DNA from: Syncephalis fuscata
Lineage: Eukaryota; Zoopagomycota; Zoopagomycetes; Zoopagales; Piptocephalidaceae
Direction of reading: 5' to 3'
Length of the DNA: 64,000 bases
Assembly: GCA_025786725.1 (NCBI GenBank)
Contig: JAHLTZ010000022.1
Location: 408,435-472,434, forward strand
A program made the position numbers and the translations under genes. A model generated the notes under the pieces. That model had not been told where the DNA came from. It did not search any database and saw nothing but the letters and a program-made list of their open reading frames with translations. This document shows positions 51,301 through 61,801 of the stretch, piece after piece; within the stretch, counting starts at the first letter, position 1; each line of letters begins with the position of its first letter.

Positions 51301-51808
51301 TAAACGCAAAATATTTATAATATATTTTTGAATAAACAGTTAATTTTGTTGTCAATATATATAATTACAATATCTGCATTTAACGTTGATATATTCATAC
51401 TATCTTATGCTTATAACTAATACAATATAATTGCAAATGTCTTTAGTTAGTTTGACTAATAATTAATAATTATTGGATGCAAATAGAACATGAGTATAGA
51501 TATAACAATTCGATTGTATATAGCTAAAATGAACCACAAGTTTATTACTATAAGCTTGCACAGTTGAATAGAAACAACTAAATGCAAGCCTGTTGATAAA
51601 ATAATATCCCATTGATTAAAGACTGGATAAACCGGAGCATTGGCCAAAACTTGATATATAGATGACTGAATGGCGTAGTTGTCAAATAGTCTTGCATTTC
51701 ACCGAATATATACCTAAAGTGTGTTAAAATAGTGGTTTGATTGCACTACCAATGCTGATGTCTTGAAAGCACCTATTGTCCTGTGTTTACGAATAAAAAT
51801 ATTACATG
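51301..51808 (-). repeat. Duplicated 3' flank of micro-exon gene A
   Basis: About 500 bp nearly identical to 58570-59022, downstream of gene B (shared words include AACCGGAGCATTGGCCAAAA and TGGATGCAAATAGAACATGA). It gives the downstream limit of a tandem segmental duplication. It probably includes 3'UTR and terminator of both genes. Confidence 0.85.
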
Positions 51809-54800
51809 TCCTATAATTAATTTTATAGGTTAACAATATATAATACTACTTACATTCTATTAATATTAAACAATTAATAAGTACATTTCATGGTATAAAA
51901 TTAGCACATAATCAGTTAATACAAAATACAACTTACTTTCTATTATATTAAGTTGTTGATATACAGAATACATAGTATATAATTAGTCTATGCTCTATTG
52001 ATATACAATGCTACTTACCGCCTATTAGTATTAAGTTGTTAATACACATGGTGTATAGCATGTGGTTAGTGCATATTCAGTTAATATACATTACCACTTA
52101 CAATCTATTGATAATAAGTCATTAGTACAATCAACAAATAGTAGGCGATTAGTTTATAGTTAATTAATATACAATACAACTCACAAGCTATTAAGATTAA
52201 GTTATTGGTACGCACAGCACATGGTACATAATTAGCGCATAATCATGTAGTATACAATACGACTTACTTTCTATTATATTAGGTTATTGATACACACAGT
52301 ACATGAATATAATCAGCGAGTAATTAGTTAATATACAATATAACTTACTGCCTATTGGTATTAGATTATTGGTACACATGGTGTATAACACGTGGTTAGT
52401 GCGTAATCAATTAATACACAATACAACTTACACTCTATTATATTAATTAATTGGCACAATTAGTAAATAGCATCTGATTAATGTATAGCCAATTAATATA
52501 TAATGCCACTTACTTTCTATTATATCGAGTCATTGGTACATACAGTACACGGCACATAGTTAATGTATAATCAATTAATATACAACGTTACTTGCCCACT
52601 ATATATTAAATCATTGATACACACAGTGCACGACACATAATTAATGAATAATCAGTTAAATACACAATACAACTTACTGCCTATTATGTTAAATTGTTAA
52701 TGTACGCAGTGCATAATATATGGTTAGTGTATAGTCAGTTAAAATACAATACAACTTACATTCTAATAATATCAAGTTGTTGGTACACAGATTACATAGA
52801 TATAATTAATGATTAATTATTTAATATATAGTATTACTTACCGCCTATTATATTAAGTCATTGATACACACAATGTACAATATAAAATTAAGATATAGTC
52901 AGTCAATATACAGTAAAACTTACTATCTATTAATATTAAGTTGTTCATACACACAGTACATGAGATATGATTAGCGTATAGTCAATTGATATACAGCACA
53001 ACTTACATGCTATTAATATTAATATATCGATACACAAAGTACGTGGCATATAGTTAATAAAAAGTTAGTTAATGTACAATACAACTTACTGCCTAGTATA
53101 TTAATTATTATATACACAGTACATGGTATATAATTAGTCTATGTTCTATTGATATACAATGCTACTTACAATCTATTATATTAAATTGTTAATATACACA
53201 GTACGTGGCATATAATTAGTGCATAGTAAGTTGATATAACATACAAATTACCAGCTATTAACATTAAATCATTGATACGCACAGTGCATGATATATAATT
53301 AGCACATAGTCAGTTAATATACAATATAACTTACTGCCTATTAGCATTAAGTCATTGGTGCACACAATACATGACATATACTTAGTGCATATTTAGTTAA
53401 TATACAATACCACTTACAAACTATTAATAAGTTATTGGTACAATCATTAAATAGTATGTGATTAATGTATAGTTAATTAATATACAATACCACTTACTTT
53501 CTATTGTGTTAAGTTGTTGGTGCATATAATACATAATGTATAATTAGTTTATAAGCCAGTAATATACGATGTTACTTACGGTCTATTATTATTATTAAGT
53601 TGTTAATGCATACAGTACATGGCATATAATTAGCGCAGTCAGTTAATATACAATACAACTTACGACCTATTAGTATTGTCATTGGTGCACACAATATATG
53701 ACATATAATTAGTACATATTTAGTTAATATACAATACCACTTACCATCTATTATATTAAGTCATTGGTACACAAAGTACATGACACATAAGTAGTACATA
53801 TTTAGTTAATATACAATATAACTTACTATCTATTAATAATTCATTAGTACAATCAACAAATAGTATGTGATTAGTGCATAGTTAGTTAATATACAACACA
53901 TCTTACCGCCTATTATATTGCGTCATTTATACACATAGTGCATGGCATATAATTAGTGCATAGTCAGTTAATATGCAATACCACTTGCCCCCTATTAATA
54001 TTGATTCATTGATACACATAGTACACGACATATAATTAGTGCATAGTCAGTTAATATACAATACCACTTGCCCCCTATTATATTAAGTTTTTGGTGCATA
54101 TAATATATAATGTATAATTAGTTTATAAGCCAGTAATATATGATGCTACTTACGGCCTATTATTATTAAGTTGTTAATGCACATAGTATATGGCACATAA
54201 TTAGCGCACATTCAGCTAACATACAATACCACTTACTAGCTATAATATTAAATTGTTGATGCGCACAACACATGGCATGTAATTAGCGCAGTCAGTTAAT
54301 ATGCAATACAACTTACGATCTATTATATTAAGCCATTGGTACGCGCAGTACATGGCGCATAATTAGTACATATTTAGTTAATATACAATATAACTTACTA
54401 TCTATAAAATTAAATTGTTCATACACATAGTACATGGCACATATTAGGACATATTTAGTTAATGTACAATACAACTTACTGCCTATTATATTAAATTATT
54501 AATATACACAGTACATGGTATATAATTAGTCTATGTTCTATTGATATACAATAGGACTTACAAGCTATTAATATTAGGTTGTTAATGCACACAGTACGTG
54601 ACATATAATTAGTGCATAGTAAGTTGATATAACATACAAATTACCAACTATTGATATTAAGTGTTAATGTACACAGTACATAGTATATAATTAGTTTATG
54701 TCCTATTGATATACAATAGAACTTACGACCTATTAGTATTAAGTCATTGGTGCACACAATACATGACATATAATTAACACATATTGAGTTAATGTACAAT

Positions 54801-55956
54801 ACCACTTACCACCTATTATATTAATTTTAATATACACAGTACATGGTATATAATTAGTCTATGTTCTATTGATATACAATAGGACTTACAAGCTATTAAT
54901 ATTAAGTTGTTAATGCACACGGTACATAACACATGATTAGTGTGTGGTCAGTTAATACAAAATTCCACATACAAACTATTGATATTAAGTGTTAATGTAC
55001 ACAGTACATGGTATATAATTAGTCTATGTCCTATTGATATACAATAGGACTTACAAGCTATTAGTATTAAGGTGTTAATACACATGGTGTATAGCATGTG
55101 ATTAGTGCATATTCAGTCAATATACAATATCGCTTACGGTCTATTATATTAAGTTGTTAATATACACAGTACATGGCATATAATTAGTGCATAGTCAGGT
55201 AATATACAATTTTACTTGCCCACTAATATATTATATTGTTGATACACACAACACAATATATAATTAGCGCATATTCAGTTAATATACAATACCACTTACT
55301 ATCTATGGAATTAAGTTGTTTATACACACAGTATATAGCATATAATTAGTATATAGCCGGTTGATATACAATACAACTTACTGCCTATTACATTAAATTG
55401 TTGCATACAGTACATGGTATATAATTAGTCTATGTTTTATTGATATACAATAAAACTTACAAACTATTAATATTAAATAATTGGTACAATCAATCAATAA
55501 CATCATCAATGTATGGCCAGTTAATATACAATACAACTTACAGCCTATTAATATTAAATAATTGATACAATTAGCAAATAGCATCGTTAATGTATAACCA
55601 ATTAATATGCGAATAACTTACGATCTATTAGTATTAAGTAATCGATACACACAGCACACGGCATATAATTAGTGTATAGTCGGTTGATATGCAATATAAC
55701 TTACAGCCTATTAATATTATTTATTAATGAATATAATATATAGTATATAATTAGCGAGTAATTAGTTGATACATAATATAACTTACGCTCTATTATAATC
55801 ATTAGTTAGCAATATTATTGGTAAGCAAATTCTATGGCATATTTATTGTTATTACAACATACCACGACGAACTAAGGCTGGCTTAGCATCCACCATGGCT
55901 GTACTGGCCACAAGCGCCACGACGATAGTGCAAATGACGGCAATAGAAAGCTTCAT
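51809..55956 (-). CDS. Secreted Cys-rich peptide encoded by 49 three-nucleotide exons (gene A)
   Basis: Exon 1 (55863-55956) starts MKLSIAVICTIVVALVASTA, a signal peptide, then a short pro-segment ending in the dibasic site LVRR, and stops after one base of the next codon at a GTATGT donor. Then follow 49 exons of exactly 3 nt, each between TAG and GTAAGT-like signals, period about 82 bp. Their lowest coordinates are 55787,55705,55622,55542,55461,55382,55300,55220,55138,55055,54973,54890,54810,54727,54645,54562,54480,54399,54317,54237,54154,54072,53989,53907,53827,53745,53664,53580,53498,53418,53335,53252,53170,53090,53007,52924,52842,52760,52678,52596,52514,52432,52349,52268,52185,52102,52019,51937,51854. 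The last exon begins at 51810. In exon-1 phase there is no internal stop. The product after Arg-Arg is 49 residues with eight Cys (C-x6-C-x3-C-x13-C-x2-C-x4-C-x3-C-x3-C), and TGA forms at the last junction. Predicted total: 80 residues. Function unknown; transcript evidence would be decisive. Confidence 0.72.
51857..55786 (-). repeat. Tandem intron array, 48 repeat intervals of about 82 bp
   Basis: Each unit, read on the minus strand, is one intron of about 77-81 nt plus 3 exonic bases. The consensus begins GTAAGTTGTATTGTATATTA, passes through a GCACTAATTATATG-like middle and a TACTGTGTGTATCAA segment, and ends in CTTAATATTAATAG. Donors are GTAAGT in most units, with GCAAGT (after micro-exons 8, 22, 23 and 40), GTAAGC (9), GTATGT (11), GTAATT (15, 32), GTAAGA (24) and GTGAGT (45). 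All acceptors are TAG. No unit has lost its donor or acceptor, although the intron bodies have diverged. Units 10, 12 and 16 share the same exon triplet and nearly the same following intron, as do 22 and 23, showing duplication of intron plus exon as one unit. Confidence 0.9.
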
Positions 55957-56110
55957 GGTGATATTGATTTGTTGAGACAAACAAATAAAAAAGATAGTAG
56001 AGTGTGGTTGGTATAGAGTGGGGAGTAGTGTGTGTTTAGAAAGAAGTAGAGTGTGATGATGATATCGCAGTTGGTTGTGTATATTTTGTGAGCTATTTAT
56101 ACTTATGATT
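55957..56110 (-). promoter_or_regulatory. Promoter and leader of micro-exon gene A
   Basis: Reading on the minus strand, a TATA-like GTATAAATAGCTC lies at about 56092-56104, about 140 bp before the ATG, followed by ACAAAATATACACAACC. The same block (AAATAGCTCACAAAATA, then CACACAAC) precedes gene B at 60600-60650. Conservation of this block while the flanks diverge suggests a functional core promoter. Confidence 0.6.
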
Positions 56111-58560
56111 ATGCTGAGATGCTAGTATACTGTAGTATACGAAATATACTATTACTGTGTAGTATGAACCAATAAAACAATCCAAATAATGGTTTGAGGT
56201 GCACATGTACCAATAGATTCATGGTGTGACATCATGGTTTCCAGCCTTGAGTTTAACATACTTGGTCTTGATTTTAACCTGACCGGTCTTTACTTCAAGC
56301 TGCTCGGCATTTACACAGATGACACAGCAATTTCAATGAGCAGCATGTATGCAATAGAAACATGTACGTCATTCTGTATTTTTTTGTTACACAGTTTAAC
56401 TATTTGATAAAAGCAAGATATTATTTGACTTTGTAAAAACGACAAAGGCGCCTTTGCTGTTGCTTCCACGAATAACTCGGCCCTCAATATCCGCATGCAT
56501 AAAAAATAACGCATAACCTACCCGGTCTTTATTCCAATCTACTAATCATTTGTACGAATGGCACAATAATGATAATAACTCAGTACATATGCGATAAAAA
56601 TAGACATATGAGTTTGTATTTTTGTTACACGGTCTAACTATTTGGTGAAAACAAGTATACTGTTTGGTTGTGTAAAAACGACAAAGACGCCTTTGCTGTT
56701 GCTTCCATTAAATAGCTCAGTCTTCAATATTTGCATGCGTACAAAATAGCACACAGCGCTGACGCAAAAACAAGCTTAACATATCAAATTGGTATTTTAT
56801 ACAGCTTTTTACTACCCTAAAGCCAGTTATAATTTTAGATTATAAAGTGTGTTGATTGATGCATGTATACATTTCATTCGACACTATGCCCATTGTTATG
56901 GGGGTAATCATTGCTTTGAGTTCACAAATGTATCACATCCAAGCATATCATTCCACATATTGTGCAACTACCATCATTCAAATGGCGGCTAATCCAAATT
57001 ACCTGGAATCAACTATACAATAAGTACTGATTGTAGGGTGATGCATCACAGCATTTTGAGCAATGGAACATTCCAACAAGTCATTTTCGTCATCAGTTTT
57101 CAGTTGTAAACTAGATTGGATCGGCTAAACCACAAGCAATACAGTATGCAGACACTAGACTAGACACAAAAAAGTACTAACCAAGTACCAGCAATTTCAG
57201 GTGCATAATGACGGCGGGTTGCATATTAACTGGTAATCATCCAAGGCCTAAGTTCTATCCACCTTTCTGAAACCAATCCTGACAAGTTAAGCAAGATAGA
57301 ATGTAGAAAAACAAGCCAAAGCAGAAACCAATGGAAAAGCAATTAGCAGCTCAAAGGCTTACTGGTTTAGCTTATAGCAAGTCATTATCGCCATACCATG
57401 TTAGACTGAGTTTATTAACGATCCAACTATTGATGATGCAGCTAGAACAATAGCGCTAAACGAAAGTAACGCATGAAAACAAAGCATTGTACATAGCATT
57501 TAACAAAACTGCAAACTAAACACATGCTGTTATGCTTTGCATTGTATAAGGCGAGTACTTGAGGAGAGGGTGAACGAACGAAAAGAAATTAGACAATAGC
57601 AAATGATATTGTCAACAAATGTCTATTCATGAGGGCATTGACCAGTTAAAATTAGGATTGATATAGTTACATATCATAAGCAATGATTTCATGTTGTTTT
57701 AAGTTATTAAACAGGAAAAAAGGAAAAATTCATTTATTAGATCGAAATGTGTACTCAGAATCATTTATATTAGCCGTTTGTTACATAAAAGCATGTACAG
57801 CTAAAGCCAATAGTAAAGTAGTATTGACACCATTTTTATTATAAAATATATAGTTTATACTATGTGTAAATGCGTAGTAATCCAATATCAGATATTGTAC
57901 TAATCAAATATCAGTTTAATTCACTTGACAATAAAAATAACAGGATGTTGTTACGGTACCAGATTACGGTATTATGGTCACATAATTATCTACTATGCGA
58001 TTGATTCATGATATTCACCATGTAATCGAACAACATGCCAATGATAACATGTGAAAATTTACGAGTATACTAAACACTATTATTAACAATCATAAACAAA
58101 CAGCCATCCAAGGACATAACCAGTAAACACTTGTTATTTACTAACATATGAGCAATCATATGAACAAGGCTCAAATTCCATTAGCAATGGTGTTTACTAT
58201 AAAATACTAGCTTTATTGGAATTATAATAAACACATCAGCATATTTGGTTCTATATTATTTTCTCTACTTTAATTGAAAATGCTATTCGGCTATTAAAAG
58301 CTTAACTGTGGTAACCAATAATTAAAAGGAAAATTATCTTTGTTTATTTTATAATAGCATCAGGTTCATGTTATATTAATTCAAACAATTAATTAGTAGT
58401 CGTTGACGCTTAGGTGATAGAAGTAATTGTAAACAAGACGGTAGCCATTAAGTTGCTAGTTGTTACAATGTAATGCTAAGTTGTTAACAATCAACAATTA
58501 TTCTTATACCAACACCAGTACAGTATTATTTCATCATATGATAGTGATAGATTTGTTACT
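56111..58560. other. Gene-free spacer with internally repeated segment
   Basis: No supportable gene. Two copies of a block of about 180 bp lie at 56340-56520 and 56590-56760 (shared core CGCCTTTGCTGTTGCTTCCA). A third copy is at 60870-61000 upstream of gene B. The 56.9-57.5 kb part resembles 61.1-61.7 kb. The spacer is therefore part of the duplicated unit, with the block duplicated once more on the A side. Confidence 0.6.
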
Positions 58561-58569
58561 ATCCATGGT

Positions 58570-59022
58570 ATATTTTTGAATAAACACAGTCAACTTTATT
58601 GTCAATAGATAATTACAATATCTGCATTTAACGTTGATATATTCATATCATCCTATGCTTATAACTAATACAATATAATTGCAAATGTCTTTAGTTAGTT
58701 TGACTAATAATTAATAATTAATGGATGCAAATAGAACATGAGTATAGATATAACAATTCGATTGTATATAGCTAAAATGGAACCACAAGTTTATTACTAT
58801 AAGCTTGCACAGTTGAATAGAAACAACTAAATGCAAGCCTGTTGATAAAATAATAATCCCATTGATTAAAGACTGGATAAACCGGAGCATTGGCCAAAAC
58901 TTGATATATAGATGACTGAATGGCGTAGTTGTCAAATAGTCTTGCATTTCACCGAATATATACCTAAAGTGTGTTAAAATAGTGGTTTGATTGCACTACC
59001 AATGCTGATGTCTTGAAAGCAG
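58570..59022 (-). repeat. Duplicated 3' flank of micro-exon gene B
   Basis: Near-identical to the 51.3-51.8 kb block. Differences are mainly single substitutions and one-base indels, so the duplication or a conversion event is recent compared with the divergence of the intron arrays. Confidence 0.85.
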
Positions 59023-60498
59023 CTATTGTCCTGTATTTACAAATAAAAATATTACATGTCCTATAATTAACGTATAAGCCATTAATATACAATAAAACTT
59101 ACTGCCTATTAATATTAATTTGCTTATACATAAATTCAATAGCAAGCGCTTAGTAAATGGTCAATGAATATAATGTGGCACTTACAGCCTATTAATATTA
59201 AAATGTTGATACATATTAAATAACATGTAATTAATGCATAATCAAGTCATATAAAATATCACTTACGAACTATTATATCAAGTTGTTGATACACACAGTG
59301 AATAACATGTAATCAGTGCATAGTCGGTTAGTATACAATGCTACTTACCCACTAATATATAAAGTTATTGATACACACAGTACATAGTATGTAATTAGTA
59401 AATGGCTAATTGGTGTATAATCCCACTTACTGACTATTATGTTAAATTATTGATACACATAGTATGCCACACATTTACTAAATAATCAGTTAATATACAA
59501 TACTACTTACGACCTATTGATGGTGAGTTATTGATACACAGTAAATAGTACGTAATTAGTACATAGCCAATTATTATGTAACCTCACTTACCGCCTATTA
59601 CATTAAGTTGTTGATGCACACAGTAAATAGCAAGCGATTAGCGGATTATTAATTAGTATGTAATATTACTTACCACCTAATATATTAAGTTGAAAATATT
59701 ACAGTAAACATCACACAATTAATAAGTTATTACTTTATACACAATATAGCTTACAACCTATTAATATTAAGTTATTAATGAATACAGTAAATAACATGCA
59801 GTTAGTGTATAGTCAATTATTATGCAATGCTATTTACCAGCTATTGATATTAAATCATTGATAGGCACAGTATACCGTATTCGATTAGTACATAGTTAGT
59901 GTGTGTGTAATATCACTTACGGGCTTTTTATATTAAATTATTGGTATACACAAGATATAGCATGTGATTAGGGAATAGTCAATCAATATACAACACCGCT
60001 TACGCTCTATTGATACAGAATTGCCGATACACGCAGTACATAGTATATAATTAGTATATAGTTAAGTACTATAGAATATCACCTACCAGCTATTAAATTA
60101 AGGCATTGATACACATAGTATATAGCATTTAATTAATAAGCACTTGCTTAATATATAATATCGCTTACTGGCTATTATATTAAATTATTGGTATACACAA
60201 TAAATAGTATATAATTAGTGAATATTCAATTAATATACAATACTACTTACGACCTATTAAGCCAAATTGTCGATACACGCAGTACATAGCATGTAATTAG
60301 TATATAGCAGGCTATTATAAAATGCTACTTGCCGTCTAACACCATAATCAGTTAAGCATAATATTAGTAAATATGATGTTATATTTATTGTAATTACAAC
60401 ATACCACGACGGGCTAGAATTGGATTAGCATCCACCATGGATATAGTGGATATAAAAGCCACAATAATGGTACAAACGACGGTAATAAAAAGCTTCAT
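59023..60498 (-). CDS. Paralogous secreted peptide with 16 three-nucleotide exons (gene B)
   Basis: Exon 1 (60405-60498) is the same length as in gene A (94 nt) and encodes MKLFITVVCTIIVAFISTIS, then MVDANPILARR, with the same GTATGT donor and phase. Sixteen 3-nt exons follow, lowest coordinates 60333,60251,60169,60087,60004,59921,59838,59755,59674,59592,59511,59431,59349,59267,59186,59103, spaced 80-83 bp. Donors are GTAAGT, GCAAGT, GTAAGC, GTAGGT or GTAAAT. Acceptors are TAG except one AAG (before the sixth). Joined in phase there is no stop. The terminal exon from 59060 continues HVIFLFVNTGQ then TAG at 59023. The predicted product is 59 residues; the micro-exon part has only two Cys and no resemblance to that of gene A. 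It may be a shortened array or a separately evolved peptide. Confidence 0.6.
59106..60332 (-). repeat. Tandem intron array B, 15 repeat intervals
   Basis: Same architecture as array A: introns of 77-80 nt, donor GTAAGT-like, acceptor TAG, 3 exonic bases. Intron bodies are recognisably related to those of array A (ATACACACAGTACATAG-type segment) but more diverged among themselves, so array B is older or evolves with less homogenisation. Confidence 0.85.
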
Positions 60499-60598
60499 GG
60501 CGATATTGATTTGTTAAAACAAACAAATAAAATAGGCAATAGAATGTAATTGGGATAGAGTAAATAGTAGTGGGGGTTTGGCAGAAAGTAGAGTATAA

Positions 60599-60655
60599 TG
60601 ATAATACCACTGGTTAGTTGTGTGTATTTTGTGAGCTATTTAAATATGTGTTTAC
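60599..60655 (-). promoter_or_regulatory. Promoter of micro-exon gene B
   Basis: TATA-like ATTTAAATAGCTC at 60636-60648 on the minus strand, followed by ACAAAATACACACAAC, matching the block upstream of gene A at the same relative distance from the start codon. Confidence 0.55.
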
Positions 60656-61801
60656 ATTGAAGCATCAATATATATATATATGTTATGCCATTGACATGCA
60701 ATATGGACCAATAACAATGCATCTAAATAGTGACTTGAAATACAAGTATGCTAACACATTGATAGCATGCTGATATGCATTCGTTTTTGTTTCAATTTGC
60801 CCGCATCTACATAGTTAGCGTAGCAATATCAATAATTCAGTACACATGTGATAAAATCATGCACGTCAACCTGTATTTTCTTGTTATACAGTTGTCTATT
60901 TGGTGGAAATTAATGTGATGTTTTATAAAAACAACAATAACGCCTTTGCTATTGCTTTCACCGACTCAGTATTCAATATCTACACACATAACAGGCAGCA
61001 TGCAACACCAACATAACAACTAGTTTAATACATTAAACTGGTATTTTTATACAAGTATTTACTGCTATACATAAACTAATCGTAACCTGAATTATAAAAT
61101 ATACTTGTTGGTTTATATATGCATTCAATTTGGTATAACAGCTGCTTTTACAGAAATAGCCAATATACTGGACTGACAATGCACTATATTCAGGCGTATC
61201 ATGTCACCTGTGCGATTATCTTCATTCCAAATAACAGATCATCTAAATAATCTGAAAATAGACTGTATAATGAGTACTATTATACTATAATGCAGCATGG
61301 TATTTCCAACAATAGACCATTCCAACAAGTCTCGGCTGTTATCAATTTCTTGGCTGTAAAGTAGATTGCATCGGGTATACTACATGTAATACAATATACA
61401 AACACTAGACTAAATACACTAGATGATTCTAGTCAAATATCATCAACGTCGAGTGCATAATGGCAATGAATTGCACATCAGGCAGTAATTATCCAGTACC
61501 TAGTTAATGCCCAGCACTTTTGAAAAATGACTCTGACAACAAATCAATTTGTCTTTGGAAGAACAGAGTATAAACCAATGAAAAAACAGTTGACAGTACA
61601 AACTGATTGCTTTGGCTTTATAGCAAAGTTTATAAAAAAAGCAAGTCACTGTGACCATACTAAGTTAGATTGTATCTATTTGATATTTAACGGCTACTGA
61701 TGCAATTAAAAGACTGTTGTTTTATTTCATCTATACCTGCAAATGAACAATAAACTAATACTAAAGCTTTACAGCCAAAGTATCAACGCCAAAAGACATA
61801 A
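60656..61801. other. Gene-free spacer, duplicated counterpart of 56-57.6 kb
   Basis: No gene supported. The sequence is alignable by eye in several patches with the spacer upstream of gene A: CGCCTTTGCTATTGCTTTCA at about 60940, and the block around 61300-61500 with CATTCCAACAAGTC. Confidence 0.55.

Noticed and set aside
55393-55584. Minus-strand 63-codon frame inside array A
   Set aside because: It runs straight through intron repeats and two splice junctions; it is an artefact of the 82-bp period.
51854-55789. Reading the micro-exon triplets directly as codons (phase 0)
   Set aside because: This frame is also open and would give a hydrophobic sequence, but exon 1 clearly ends one base into a codon at a GTATGT donor. 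Phase 1 is therefore the supported reading; it also yields the cysteines and the terminal TGA. I note the ambiguity because openness alone is not proof.
51841-55800. CRISPR array or ordinary minisatellite
   Set aside because: The period is regular, but the variable parts are not spacer-like. The constant ends of each unit are exactly a spliceosomal donor and acceptor, and an in-phase signal-peptide exon precedes the array, in a eukaryotic genome.
58711-58947. 78-codon frame in the duplicated 3' flank (also a shorter version at 51456-51647)
   Set aside because: The two copies are near-identical in DNA, yet one-base indels disrupt the frame in the other copy, so there is no sign of coding constraint.
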